64,000 bases of DNA from Rhizobium laguerreae. GTDB taxonomy: Bacteria; Pseudomonadota; Alphaproteobacteria; Rhizobiales; Rhizobiaceae. Positions within the stretch are counted from its first letter, which is position 1; every line of letters begins with the position of its first letter. Below, in pieces: positions 18,691 through 27,670 of this stretch. The stretch lies in assembly GCF_002008165.1 (NCBI RefSeq), contig NZ_MRDM01000014.1, positions 682,001 to 746,000 of the forward strand, given 5' to 3'. The notes beneath the pieces are model-generated. The model was not told the origin of the DNA, did no database searches, and saw nothing but the letters and a program-made list of their open reading frames with translations. Both the position numbers and the translations under genes were made by a program.

Positions 18691-19337
18691 TGCTTATCCT
18701 CACCTTCGCGATGCGGAACGCGGCCCGGATAGGGAAAGGCGTGCAACATGACATAGAAGGGAACCATGCCGGGAACCTGCGACACCGCCTCCCCGAGCGG
18801 CGGGGCCGCCCGCATCGCCTCCAGGATGATGTCGCTCAGCCGTTTTGTCAGGGCCTCAGCCTGTACCGCCGTCATCGGGATGATGATGTCGTCGGCAGCC
18901 GTCGCCTTGCGCCATTCAGCCGGCAGCTCGGCATATTCCTCCAGCGCCTGCTGCATCTGGCCGACCTGCAGCGAGAGTGCGGCCTGGTTGAAGGCGATGT
19001 CGAGATCGAGCGCCTCCCCTTCGGCCTCACTTGGCGGCACCGAGGTCAGCTCATGGCTGGCGCGCCACCAGCGGTCGCGCCGCGAGGCATGCGGCGCCTC
19101 CTCGATGAAGCCGTACTGAGCAAGCTGGCGCAGATGATAGCTCGTCGCGCCGCTGTTCAGGCCGAGCCGCGCGGCAAGCTGCGTCGCCGTGGCAGGCCCA
19201 TCGATCCTGAGCATGCCGAGCATGCGCAGTCGGACAGGATGCGCCAGCGCCTTCAGCGCGGTCGGCTCGGGCACGACCCGGCTAACGGTGCGGGCAGCGG
19301 CGGCATCTGCGGCAGGTTTGGTGTGCGGATGTTTCAT
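18687..19337 (-). CDS. ArsR-type winged-helix transcriptional regulator
   Basis: The 216-residue protein has a helix-turn-helix at about residues 25-90 (LKALAHPVRLRMLGMLRIDGPATATQLAARL, then SYHLRQLAQYGFIEE). A longer C-terminal part of unclear function follows, as in the HTH_20 subgroup. It lacks the ArsR Cys metal site ELCVCDL. ATG 19337 was chosen because the family motif begins just after it and because paired operator-like repeats lie upstream. It overlaps the MFS gene and probably represses its own operon. Confidence 0.82.
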   Translation of the reverse strand: MKHPHTKPAADAAAARTVSRVVPEPTALKALAHPVRLRMLGMLRIDGPATATQLAARLGLNSGATSYHLRQLAQYGFIEEAPHASRRDRWWRASHELTSVPPSEAEGEALDLDIAFNQAALSLQVGQMQQALEEYAELPAEWRKATAADDIIIPMTAVQAEALTKRLSDIILEAMRAAPPLGEAVSQVPGMVPFYVMLHAFPYPGRVPHREGEDKQ

Positions 19338-19364
19338 GCGCGAAGCATATAATCGCAAACATAT

Positions 19365-19388
19365 CTTTGCAAAACTTTCTTTGCAAAA
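19365..19388. promoter_or_regulatory. Direct repeats CTTTGCAAAA upstream of the ArsR-like gene
   Basis: CTTTGCAAAA occurs at 19365-19374 and again at 19379-19388, 14 bases apart, and each contains the small palindrome TTTGCAAA. They lie 28-51 bases upstream of the ArsR-like start codon, a likely autoregulatory operator. Confidence 0.55.
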
Positions 19389-19495
19389 ATTTGACTGCTG
19401 TGGAAGGCGCTCGAAAACCGGCTTCTGATCTAGCCAAGCATGACCACGCATTTTAAGACCGTCACCGTGATCGGCATGATGCGAGGGGCAAGAGG

Positions 19496-20179
19496 ATGGC
19501 TGAGGAAGCGCAGAAAAACATCGGCACGTGGTATATCGATCCCGATGCCGAAGACAGGATGGCCGATGGACATGCGCCAATCTGGCGCCACCTGATCGAC
19601 CTCATCGTCGAGCGAGACCTGACCGACAAGAGCGTGCTTGATTTCGGGTGCAATCAGGGCGGCCTGCTGCGACATCTCTATGCGATGCGCCCATTCCGCA
19701 AGGCGCTCGGCATCGACATCGCCGAAACCTCGATCGCCAAGGCAGAGACGCTGAAAGGCAACCTGCCGATCCAGCACCAGGTTGGCGGCCAACTGGAAGG
19801 CTGGGCTGAGGAATTCGATCTGGCCATCAGCCACGAGGTCATCTACCTCGTTCCCGATATCGACTCCCACGCCGCCGATATCTGGCGGGCGCTGAAGCCA
19901 GGCGGCGTCTATTATGCGGTGACGGGATGCCATACCGACAACCCGCTCTGGCCGAAATGGCGCGAGCTCGTCGCCAACCGTACGAATACTGTCGTTCAGG
20001 ATCGATCGATCACTGATTATGGCCGCGCCTTCGAAAAGGCGGCCTTCGACGTCTCCGCCCGCAAGCTCGAATATGACGGCTTCATTCCCTTCGTCGCGGA
20101 CGGCTGGACGCCGGACTTCGCCGATGCGCTGACCTACTATACCCAGACTAAAACCGTCTTCAGACTGGTGAAGCGCTAA
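19496..20179 (+). CDS. SAM-dependent methyltransferase
   Basis: The 227-residue protein has the class I methyltransferase motif I VLDFGCNQGG (residues about 47-56), an acidic strand ALGIDIAETS, and the post-motif ALKPGGVYYAV. ATG 19496 has AAGAGG just upstream. It is divergent from the ArsR-like regulator, and its 3' end overlaps the end of the convergent ABC ATPase gene by 20 bases. The substrate cannot be deduced. Confidence 0.82.
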   Translation: MAEEAQKNIGTWYIDPDAEDRMADGHAPIWRHLIDLIVERDLTDKSVLDFGCNQGGLLRHLYAMRPFRKALGIDIAETSIAKAETLKGNLPIQHQVGGQLEGWAEEFDLAISHEVIYLVPDIDSHAADIWRALKPGGVYYAVTGCHTDNPLWPKWRELVANRTNTVVQDRSITDYGRAFEKAAFDVSARKLEYDGFIPFVADGWTPDFADALTYYTQTKTVFRLVKR

Positions 20180-20978
20180 TCCCAGTTTCGGATCGTTGAA
20201 GCCTCATGAGCTCGACGTCGAAATGCGGCGGGCTGTCCGGAGCGACCTGGACGAAGCGGCCCCTGACGCGGAAGATTTGCTGGATCAGGTCGCATTCGGC
20301 CAGCTCGTGCGGTGCGCCGTCAAATCTGAGCTGTCCCTTTTCGAGCAGCGAGATGCGGTCACTGACGGCGATTGCCTGGTTGATGTCGTGGATCGCCATG
20401 ATGACGGTGACGCCCTTTTCCCGGCTCAGACGATGCACCAAGTCAAGCACTTCGACCTGATAGCCGATATCGAGGAAGGACGTCGGCTCATCGAGCAACA
20501 GGATCTCCGCTTCCTGCGCAAGGGCGGCTGATATCCACGCCCTTTGCCGCTCGCCCCCGGACAGTTCCCGAAGGCTGCGATCGGCAAGTCCTGTAAGTCC
20601 GGTGCTTTCGAGCGCCCATTCGATCGCCATCTCGTCGCCGCTGTCATAGGAGCGGAACAGACCGACATGCGGATAGCGGCCCTGCCGGACGAGTTGGGCG
20701 ACAGTCATCTCGTCCGGTGCGGCTGGCTGTTGCGGCAAGAATGCCAACCTCCTCGCCAGCATCCGCCGCGACATCGAGGTGACGGCAACGCCGTCCAGCG
20801 ACGCCTTGCCCTCCGCCGGTTTGATCAGGCCTGCAAGCGCATGCAGCGCCGTGCTCTTGCCCGAGCCGTTCGGACCGATCAGCGCTCGAATCTCGCCCTT
20901 TTCAAGCGAAAGGCTGAAGCTGGTGAGAGCCTTTCGCTGGCCGTACATCACCGACAGGTCAGAGCAGGACAATGGCAT
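20160..20978 (-). CDS. ABC transporter ATPase, FecE/FhuC type
   Basis: The 272-residue protein has Walker A IGPNGSGKST (near residue 33), the ABC signature LSGGERQR, Walker B ILLLDEPTSFLD and the switch His in MAIHDINQA. It resembles ATPases of siderophore, haem and cobalamin importers. ATG 20978 follows a GAGGCCGAAA context; longer frames upstream overlap the permease gene. It ends a four-gene operon of binding protein, two permeases and ATPase. Confidence 0.92.
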   Translation of the reverse strand: MPLSCSDLSVMYGQRKALTSFSLSLEKGEIRALIGPNGSGKSTALHALAGLIKPAEGKASLDGVAVTSMSRRMLARRLAFLPQQPAAPDEMTVAQLVRQGRYPHVGLFRSYDSGDEMAIEWALESTGLTGLADRSLRELSGGERQRAWISAALAQEAEILLLDEPTSFLDIGYQVEVLDLVHRLSREKGVTVIMAIHDINQAIAVSDRISLLEKGQLRFDGAPHELAECDLIQQIFRVRGRFVQVAPDSPPHFDVELMRLQRSETGISASPV

Positions 20979-20986
20979 TTTCGGCC

Positions 20987-22024
20987 TCACATGGTTTTGC
21001 GCAGCAGCGCGAGCAGAAGCGGCACGCCGAAAACAGCCGTCACCACCCCGATTGGGATTTCCTCCGCCTGTCCCAGCAGCCGGCCGGCGAGATCGCCGAG
21101 CGTAACGATGATGGCGCCGAGCACGATCGTCAGGGCAAGCGACAGGATGAAATTCCTCCCCGCCAAAAAGCGGGCGAGGTGCGGCACGATGAGTCCGACG
21201 AAGACGACCGGACCGACCGCGCCGACGGCGCTCGCCGCAAGTGCGCAAGACACGATCAGCACGAGCGTGAACTGCCGCCGATAGGCAAGTCCGAAGGACC
21301 GGGCAACAGGCGCATCGAATTGCAGCAGCATCAGCGGCCGGTAAATGGCCGGCAACATGGCCAGTCCGGCGATCGTGAACGGCAGCAGGAAGAGCGCGTG
21401 ATCCCAGCTGCGGGCGTAAAGGCTGCCCGAAAGCCATTCGAGAATGATCTCGATGCGGGCCGACCCCCATCCGGCGATGAGGCCGATCGCCAGTGCATGC
21501 AGCACCGCGCCGACCGCCACACCGCAAAGCGTGATGCGCAGCGCACTCAAGCCGAGCCGAAAGGCCAGCAGATAGATGGCGCCGCCGGAGAGCATGCCGC
21601 CGGCGAGCCCGGCGGCGGGCAGCCATGCGACCGGCAGCTCGGCAAGCGTGTTCGAGCCGGGCTGGAAGATATAGACGGTGAACAGCAGGAAGATCGTGAC
21701 GGAGAGCGTCGCCCCTTGCGACACACCCATCAGCGACGGGTCGGCAAGCGGATTGCGGGTGATGGTCTGTAACAGATATCCCGCCAGCGAAAAATGGATG
21801 CCAGCCAGAATGCCGGTGACGATGCGCGGAAGCCGGATATCGAGAATGATCGAACGCGATTCAGAGGATCCGCCGCCGGTCAGCACGGCTACAACATCCG
21901 CCATCGGAATATCGGCGACGCCGAGGAAGATCGCGGCGGCAAGCGACAAGACCGCCAATGCGGCGAGCGCGGCAACCATCCATGCGGCCGAGAAGCCAAC
22001 CTTTGTCGAAACCGAAGCGGTCAT
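20987..22024 (-). CDS. ABC transporter permease, FecCD family
   Basis: The 345-residue membrane protein carries the FecCD family motif RLPRIVTGILAGIHFSLAG followed by QTITRNPLADPSLMGVSQGA (residues about 63-100) and about ten hydrophobic segments. Its start overlaps the stop of the other permease by 4 bases, and the two form a heterodimeric iron-siderophore or haem channel with the ATPase encoded 8 bases downstream. Confidence 0.92.
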   Translation of the reverse strand: MTASVSTKVGFSAAWMVAALAALAVLSLAAAIFLGVADIPMADVVAVLTGGGSSESRSIILDIRLPRIVTGILAGIHFSLAGYLLQTITRNPLADPSLMGVSQGATLSVTIFLLFTVYIFQPGSNTLAELPVAWLPAAGLAGGMLSGGAIYLLAFRLGLSALRITLCGVAVGAVLHALAIGLIAGWGSARIEIILEWLSGSLYARSWDHALFLLPFTIAGLAMLPAIYRPLMLLQFDAPVARSFGLAYRRQFTLVLIVSCALAASAVGAVGPVVFVGLIVPHLARFLAGRNFILSLALTIVLGAIIVTLGDLAGRLLGQAEEIPIGVVTAVFGVPLLLALLRKTM

Positions 22025-23025
22025 CGCGTTTCACCCGCAAGGTTGAGCTGCCCGCGCTGGATGAGGTAAATGAAGACGGGACCGCCGAGCAGCGCGGTGA
22101 TGATGCCGACCGGCAGCTCGCGCGGAATGGCGACACTGCGGGCGATAACGTCGGCGACCGTGACGATCAGCGCGCCGAGGGCGGCGGATAATCCGATCTC
22201 CCATCCCGTGCCCCGCGGTTTGAGCAGCCGGGCAATATGGGGAGCGGCAAGGCCGACGAAGGCGACCGGCCCGGCGACCGGCGCGACCCCCGCCACCGGG
22301 ATGACGGCGAGAATGAGGATGAGCGGTTTCCACAGGCCGAGCTGAAGCCCCATGCCGGCCGCCGCATGATCGCTCAGCATGAACATGCCGATGACGCGCC
22401 GGAGAACGAGCGCACCGGCGACGCCGGCGACCGTCCAGGGCAGCATGTAGAGGAGGTGCGACCAGGTGCGCCCCTGGAAGCCGCCGGCCAGCCAGAAGAG
22501 CAGCGATGCCGATTGGGGCCCGGTTAGTAAAAGCACATAGGTGGTGATCGCGCCGAGGAAGAGCGAGACGCTGACGCCGCCGAGCGCAAGCTGCAGCGGC
22601 CGCCCCTGCCCGCCGCGCGACACCCAGAATGTCACCGAGGCAGCCGCTAGCCCGCCGGCAAGGCCGATGAAGGGATAATAGCCGGCCGAAAGCCAGGGCA
22701 CGAACACGAAACAGCAGACGATCGGCGCGACCGCCCCCGATGTCACGCCGGTGATGCCGGGATCAGCCAGAGGATTGCGCGTCAGCGTCTGCAGCACGTA
22801 GCCGGAAACAGCAAGCCCCGCGCCGCCGGCAACGGCCGTCAGGCTGCGCGGCAGACGCAGCGTCCAAACAAGGATGGATTCGATCTTCCCATCGGGTGCG
22901 AGGAGCACGCGGACCGCCGTCTCGATCGAAATCGGCTTTGCGCCGACCAGCAATCCGAGCATCACGGCCAGCATGGATGCAACGACGATGAGCCCTATGG
23001 CCAGGAACGATTGCCGGGGGCTCAT
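22021..23025 (-). CDS. ABC transporter permease, FecCD family
   Basis: The 334-residue membrane protein has the matching FecCD motif RLPRSLTAVAGGAGLAVSG and QTLTRNPLADPGITGVTSGA at residues about 57-95. It is diverged from the neighbouring permease, as in importers with two distinct subunits. It lies 20 bases after the binding-protein stop and overlaps the second permease by 4 bases. Confidence 0.92.
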   Translation of the reverse strand: MSPRQSFLAIGLIVVASMLAVMLGLLVGAKPISIETAVRVLLAPDGKIESILVWTLRLPRSLTAVAGGAGLAVSGYVLQTLTRNPLADPGITGVTSGAVAPIVCCFVFVPWLSAGYYPFIGLAGGLAAASVTFWVSRGGQGRPLQLALGGVSVSLFLGAITTYVLLLTGPQSASLLFWLAGGFQGRTWSHLLYMLPWTVAGVAGALVLRRVIGMFMLSDHAAAGMGLQLGLWKPLILILAVIPVAGVAPVAGPVAFVGLAAPHIARLLKPRGTGWEIGLSAALGALIVTVADVIARSVAIPRELPVGIITALLGGPVFIYLIQRGQLNLAGETR

Positions 23026-23045
23026 CGCAGGTCTTTTCCTGAGCT

Positions 23046-24014
23046 TTAGTTCTGTAGTTCGGCGGGGATCAGCTTGGCGGCCTCCGCTTTGACATCAATG
23101 GCCGGGAACGTATCGGGATAGAGATAATGTGCCGCCTCGCGCAGGACGATTTCGCGGGCGATCGGGCCGTTGGTCTCGACCCACTGGTCGCCGACATAGA
23201 AGACCCGGTTGTTCTTGACCGCCGACAGCTGCGACCAGATCGGATTGCTCTCATGCGGGCGATCCGGGCCGGAATCATAGATGAAGATGACCTCGGGATC
23301 CTTCTCCAGCATGGTTTCGAGGCTGAGATCGATGCCGAATTCACCACCTGGGCTCTTCGGCCCCGGAATATTGTCACCGCCGATTGCGGCGACGATCGAA
23401 GCCGAGGTATTTTCCGTGTGGAAGGCGAAAGGTGTTGCGCCACCCCACATGATCAGGAAGCGGGGATGAACATCCTTCGGCGCCTTGGCTGCGTACTCTG
23501 CAAGATGCTTGCGGAAATCGGCATTCAGCTGCTCGCCGCGTTCGGGCTTGCCGAGCAGCATCGAAAGCGCGGCGGTTTCGCTGTAGCTCTCTTCGAGCAG
23601 TTCCATATTGTAAGCGACATAGGGGGCGATGTTCTGCAGCTGCGCCGCGTTGCCGACGGTATAGCGGCGGATCGCGATGATCAGGTCCGGCTTGGCTTCG
23701 GAAAGAAGTTCCAGATTGGGTTTGGCACGCTGGCCGATCTGCTTCATCCCGGAGGTCAGGCCGAGCAGGAAATCGGGTTCGCGGCCCGCCGTCATATAGG
23801 TGCTCGCAACGGGCTTGATGCCGAGCGCCAGCGCGACGTCATCGGCGAAATAGGAAATCGAGGCAATGCGCTTCGGCTGCGCCGGGACTTCGACGGTGAC
23901 GCCGCGGTCGTCAACGATCGAGACTTTCTTGCCCTCTTCGGCCCGAGCGGCCCCTGCCATCAGAATTGCAGACAGACCCAGAGCAGAGAAAAACGTGCGT
24001 GTGTATCGAGCCAT
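23046..24014 (-). CDS. Periplasmic iron-siderophore/haem-type binding protein
   Basis: The 322-residue protein has a signal peptide ending ARA (about residue 25) and a class III binding-protein layout with PKRIASISYFADDVALALGIKPV at the start of lobe one and a long linking helix. It resembles FecB/FhuD/BtuF proteins. It is the first gene of the importer operon. No TonB-dependent receptor gene lies in the window, so the ligand cannot be specified; iron chelate is likely from family and neighbours. Confidence 0.88.
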   Translation of the reverse strand: MARYTRTFFSALGLSAILMAGAARAEEGKKVSIVDDRGVTVEVPAQPKRIASISYFADDVALALGIKPVASTYMTAGREPDFLLGLTSGMKQIGQRAKPNLELLSEAKPDLIIAIRRYTVGNAAQLQNIAPYVAYNMELLEESYSETAALSMLLGKPERGEQLNADFRKHLAEYAAKAPKDVHPRFLIMWGGATPFAFHTENTSASIVAAIGGDNIPGPKSPGGEFGIDLSLETMLEKDPEVIFIYDSGPDRPHESNPIWSQLSAVKNNRVFYVGDQWVETNGPIAREIVLREAAHYLYPDTFPAIDVKAEAAKLIPAELQN

Positions 24015-24169
24015 GCGTGAAACCTCCCGTGCGATGTGCGGACAGGCTTTAGCTAAAAAAGCGGAGTTTCACAATCATGATTTTGCGGTGCGATTTCCCG
24101 GGTGGACAAATCGCAACTGGAAGAAACCGTTGCATATCCAACTCCATCGGGCAGTGTCCTGTTGACGGC

Positions 24170-25273
24170 TCAATCCGCCGGCAGCGTGAACACCGCACAA
24201 GGGTCGGCAATGCCGCGCAAGGTATGCTCTCCGAGCGGCGTCAGCGCCGTCGCCGTATTCGCTGCCACCGCGCCCGAGATCAGCACGCTTCGGCCGAGCG
24301 GCTTGCAGAGCCCTTCCAGCCGGCTGACCAGATTGACGGCGGGGCCGATGGCGGTGAAATCCAGCCGGTCGGCCGCGCCGATATTGCCCCACAGGATTTC
24401 CCCGAAATGCAATGCTGCGCCGAAGGGCAGCGGCGCCAGCCCCTGCGCCAGGCGTATCTGGTCGAGATGGGCCATGCCGGCACGGCTCGCGGCAACCGCG
24501 CGAAGGGCGGCCTCGCAGGCCTCGCGATCCCCTCGGCCAGCGTCTGCCTCGACCGACCCAGCCGTGACCGGAAAGATCGCCAGCACACCGTCGCCCATGA
24601 ATTTCAGCACCTCGCCGCCGAAGGCGTGCACGGCGCCTGCCACACGATCGAACCAAGCGTCCAATGTGGCGATCATTGCGTGCGGCTCGGTCACCTCCGA
24701 AAGCGCGGTGAAATCGCGCAGATCGGCGCAGAGAAGAGCGGCACGGATGGTCTCGCCGGTGCCGCGGGCAAGCTCGCCGGCCTGCACCCGGGCGGCACTA
24801 CGCCGGCCGAGATAGGCTTCGAGCAGAGCTGCCCGCGCCTCCCGCGCCGCGAGTGCTGCGAGTGGTGCGGCGGCAAAACGCGCAACCTCGCGCAGCCGGT
24901 CGGCGTCGGCCGGAGCGAATGCGCCCGACCCTGCCCGGTTGTCGATACCCGCCCAGTCGAGCATGGGACTATCCTGCGAAGGCCCTATTCGCTCCTCCCA
25001 TACCGGCCCGAGCCCGGTCAGCCAGTCGCGCCCGGCCTCGCTCTGCGGAGCCGCGGCAAAGGCCAGCGCCTCGATGACAGCACCGGTCTCGGCCCGCCAT
25101 AGCCAGGTGCGCCGTGCAATGATCGGATGCGGCACCGAAAGCGTCAGCGTGCCGCCGGAAAGCGGCAGTCCGTCGGCCAGCAGCCGGCGCCCGAGTTCGG
25201 CCAGAAACCGTTCGGGACCAGGCGAGGCTCCGGCCTCATCAACCAGCCAGGCAAGGGGAGACGGCAGATCCAT
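24170..25273 (-). CDS. Class III adenylate/guanylate cyclase
   Basis: The 367-residue soluble protein has an N-terminal region of about 170 residues with no recognised domain, then a class III catalytic domain: LCADLRDFTALSE (metal Asp), GGEVLKFMGDG (second metal Asp and substrate Lys), LDFTAIGPAVNLVSRLEG (adenine-recognising Asp, transition-state Asn and Arg). The Lys/Asp pair favours ATP, so cAMP is the likely product. There are no membrane segments. The gene is monocistronic. Confidence 0.88.
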   Translation of the reverse strand: MDLPSPLAWLVDEAGASPGPERFLAELGRRLLADGLPLSGGTLTLSVPHPIIARRTWLWRAETGAVIEALAFAAAPQSEAGRDWLTGLGPVWEERIGPSQDSPMLDWAGIDNRAGSGAFAPADADRLREVARFAAAPLAALAAREARAALLEAYLGRRSAARVQAGELARGTGETIRAALLCADLRDFTALSEVTEPHAMIATLDAWFDRVAGAVHAFGGEVLKFMGDGVLAIFPVTAGSVEADAGRGDREACEAALRAVAASRAGMAHLDQIRLAQGLAPLPFGAALHFGEILWGNIGAADRLDFTAIGPAVNLVSRLEGLCKPLGRSVLISGAVAANTATALTPLGEHTLRGIADPCAVFTLPAD

Positions 25274-25488
25274 CGCTTAACATCGCACGCCCACGTGGAC
25301 ATCCGCAAGGACATCCCCGGGTGATCGTGGGGACGTTTCCAGCGACTCGGCCTGTCGCCCGCAAAGGCCGTCCGCATCGGCTGTCGAAAACCATTCGGCG
25401 TGGTGGAAAACAAAAAATAAACACTTTAAACTTGCGCGACTTTGATTCCACTATAGGGTCGTTCGTCATCGTGTGATTGAGGGGTGCG

Positions 25489-25713
25489 ATGGGCACGATA
25501 TTCTGGCCGAAAGATCCGCTGGATGGGAATGACATGACGCTGCTGACGTCGATCCTTAGGCGATGGTGCGAAAGACATCAGGTCGAGCTGACGGCGGAGG
25601 AGAGCAGCCGCAAGGCGAAGGAACTCGTCGAATGGTTCGAATTCGGCGTCAAGGACCCGGTCGAGCTCGAGGAGCTGATCGACGACAAGTACTGGCTCGT
25701 CAGCAGGATCTGA
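25489..25713 (+). CDS. Small conserved-looking protein of unknown function
   Basis: This 74-residue acidic protein (RRWCERHQVELTAEESSRKAKELVEWFEFG, in two parts) is predicted helical with no membrane segment. ATG 25489 has GAGGGG 6 bases upstream; an internal ATG at 25534 would give 59 residues. A strong terminator follows at 25774. I do not recognise a domain, but its codon use matches its neighbours and signals at both ends support a real gene. Confidence 0.7.
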   Translation: MGTIFWPKDPLDGNDMTLLTSILRRWCERHQVELTAEESSRKAKELVEWFEFGVKDPVELEELIDDKYWLVSRI

Positions 25714-25773
25714 CCGTATCGGACAAATCGGGAGGACGCTGCCGGTCAGCGTCGTGAAGCTGTCTCATCAGAA

Positions 25774-25801
25774 AAGGCCGGGCGAAAATCGCCCCGGCCT
25801 T
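25774..25801. terminator. Bidirectional hairpin terminator
   Basis: AAGGCCGGG-CGA and TCGCCCCGGCCTT pair almost perfectly around a three-base loop, with A-rich flank on one side and a short T-containing flank on the other. It sits between convergent genes ending at 25713 and 25828. Confidence 0.75.
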
Positions 25802-25827
25802 CGTCCATCTCCAACTAAGCAAGACCC

Positions 25828-26136
25828 TTAGTCATCATCCCGCCAACGGCGGTCGCGATCCCAGCGCCGCTCATGGCGCCAGCGCGGACCATCCCAATCC
25901 CGGTGACGCCGCTCCCAGCCCCAGCGGGGCGGGCCACCGTAGAAAGCTACCGGCGGTGGGCGGCGCCAGTTTCGCCGGCATTCGCCCCAGCGCGTCAGAT
26001 GCCAGCCGCGACCGCAGGCGTAGTCGACCTTTGTGACATTGCTCTGGACATTGATTGTCCCCATCGGCATCGCCTGCGCTGTGCCGAACGAGAGGCTGCC
26101 AGCGAGCAAGGCAGCCGCGATAGAAAGTGCCTTCAT
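25828..26136 (-). CDS. Exported GCG_CRPN-type small protein (Arg/Trp-rich)
   Basis: The 102-residue protein starts with a signal peptide (MKALSIAAALLAGSLSFGTAQA), has the prefix CGRGWHLTRWGECRRN typical of the GCG_CRPN prefix-to-repeat family, and ends in an Arg/Trp/Asp-rich tail. ATG 26136 is chosen because GGAG lies 6 bases upstream; two earlier in-frame Met codons lack this. It is probably periplasmic. No function is known for the family. Confidence 0.75.
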   Translation of the reverse strand: MKALSIAAALLAGSLSFGTAQAMPMGTINVQSNVTKVDYACGRGWHLTRWGECRRNWRRPPPVAFYGGPPRWGWERRHRDWDGPRWRHERRWDRDRRWRDDD

Positions 26137-26322
26137 CGAGAACTCCATTTCAATCCAGCCGTCCACACCTTATGACCGCCAAATTGAACTGGAGATGAAC
26201 TGCGCGTTCATGTTTGCGGGAGAAAAAGAAGCGCTTCCGCACGGCTGGTCCGAGCGCTCGCCGACCGCTGTTGTCGCAACGGCAAGCGCTTCAGAACCGC
26301 CCCGCCGCCCGCAAAAAATTGT

Positions 26323-26769
26323 TCATGTCCTGCCGTAAAAAGGATCGGGACCCGGATCCCCCCCGGCGGCGACCTCGGTCAGCCGTCCGAGATAATGTGC
26401 CCAGCCTTCCGCATGGCCGGCGCATTGCTCGGCGCTCGGCAGGCCGCTGTGGGTGAGCCGCAGCAGCGTTCCGCCCCCCTGCTCGATCAGGTCGATCTCG
26501 ACTAGGCTCGACCCCGGCGGCACCACCTCGCTGCCGTCCCAGCCGAAGCTGTAGGCAAGGCGATGAACCGGCACCACCTCGCGAAACGAGCCGCGCGCAA
26601 AGCGCGCGCCGGTAACGTTGACGAGATAGAGCCCGCCGGGCTGCGGCTCGACCTGCGCTTCCGTTCCCATCCAGCGCAGGATCTTTTCCGGGTCGGTCAT
26701 CAACGCGAACACCGCAGCCGGCGGCGCCGCGATATGCGCCTCGCGGTGGACGACAAAGGGGTCTTGCAT
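26323..26769 (-). CDS. SRPBCC (AHSA1-like) family protein
   Basis: The 148-residue protein has the START/Bet v1-like pattern of AHSA1 proteins: REAHIAAPPAAVFALMTDPEKILRWMG near the N terminus, a central beta sheet with GGLYLVNVTG, and a C-terminal helix with GHAEGWAHYLGRL. ATG 26769 is preceded by GGGAGAGAG. Members bind hydrophobic ligands or modulate stress responses; no specific role is evident. Confidence 0.82.
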   Translation of the reverse strand: MQDPFVVHREAHIAAPPAAVFALMTDPEKILRWMGTEAQVEPQPGGLYLVNVTGARFARGSFREVVPVHRLAYSFGWDGSEVVPPGSSLVEIDLIEQGGGTLLRLTHSGLPSAEQCAGHAEGWAHYLGRLTEVAAGGDPGPDPFYGRT

Positions 26770-27019
26770 CTCTCTCTCCCATGGTTTCCACGGCCCTGCC
26801 CGTCTCCGGTGGAGACGGCGCAGCCTGTCTTGCCGTGCTATTCTGACGTGAATATCCTCACGCACAGCATGTAGGCGCAAGCCCATCCTCCGCAAGAGGG
26901 CTTGCCCGTCGCGATCGACCAACAAGCGAAATCGCCGGGTCGGGAGCGCTGATGCTGCATTGGCCGCCAAGCATTTCGACCTATTGCCAGCCCGTCACCT
27001 TCCCCCTATTGTTCGCGCC

Positions 27020-27155
27020 GTTCTCAGGGCGGGGTGCAAGTCCCTACCGGCGGTATGCAATTTAGATTGCGAGCCCGCGAGCGCCTTCTCAGGAAGGGTC
27101 AGCAGATCAGGTGAGATGCCTGAGCCGACGGTCATAGTCCGGATGAAAGAGAACG
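27020..27155 (+). promoter_or_regulatory. FMN riboswitch (RFN element)
   Basis: The conserved RFN blocks are readable in order: GTTCTCAGGGCGGGGTGCAA at the 5' end, TCCCTACCGGCGGTATG, a variable stem, TCAGCAGATCAGGTGAGATG and GATGAAAGAGAACG closing the outer helix. It lies about 80 bases upstream of ribH on the same strand. It senses flavin mononucleotide and is expected to reduce ribH expression when FMN is plentiful. Confidence 0.95.
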
Positions 27156-27235
27156 TGCGTTCCTGCCGCCCTGCGGCTGTCGGGGACGTTCGTGATCGCC
27201 TTGGGTGATGTGTCTGTTCGCCAAAGGAGATTACC

Positions 27236-27670
27236 ATGACACCCACCCGCTATGCCTTCGTCAAAGCCAGCTGGCACGCCGATATCGTCGACCGCGCCCT
27301 AGATGGCTTCCATCAGCTTATTCCGCCCGAGCAGATCGATGTGTTCGATGTTCCCGGCGCATTCGAAATGCCGCTGCTGTCGCGCGATCTTGCGGCAACC
27401 GGACGCTATGCCGCTGTCGTTGCCGCCGCCTTCGTCGTCGACGGCGGAATCTACCGCCACGAATTCGTCGCCCAGGCCGTCGTCGATGGGCTGATGCGCG
27501 CCGGCATGGATACCGGTGTGCCGGTGCTGTCGGTTTCGCTGACGCCGCATCAGTATCAGGAAACCGAGCACCACAAACAGATCTACCGCGCACATTTCGT
27601 CGAGAAAGGGCGCGAGGCAGCAAAGGCGGCTCTGACGATCGGCAAAACCCGCGCCGCTCTCGCCGCGTAA
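27236..27670 (+). CDS. ribH: 6,7-dimethyl-8-ribityllumazine synthase (type II)
   Basis: The 144-residue protein condenses 5-amino-6-ribitylaminouracil with dihydroxybutanone phosphate, the penultimate riboflavin step. Visible features are VPGAFEMPLL (substrate loop), AAAFVVDGGIYRHEF and the SLTPHQYQETEHH region. The last is the variant typical of RibH2 of Brucella and rhizobia, which forms decamers. ATG 27236 has AAAGGAG upstream. It stands apart from other rib genes and is governed by the FMN riboswitch. Confidence 0.93.
   Translation: MTPTRYAFVKASWHADIVDRALDGFHQLIPPEQIDVFDVPGAFEMPLLSRDLAATGRYAAVVAAAFVVDGGIYRHEFVAQAVVDGLMRAGMDTGVPVLSVSLTPHQYQETEHHKQIYRAHFVEKGREAAKAALTIGKTRAALAA

Noticed and set aside
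20160..21626. Extended 488-residue form of the FecE-type ATPase.
   Set aside because: The extra residues are Arg/Ala-rich shadow sequence of the permease gene; the protein starts at 20978.
24015..24169. Iron-response (RirA/Irr) box upstream of the siderophore-type importer.
   Set aside because: I could not find a TGA-N9-TCA or ICE-like match with confidence.
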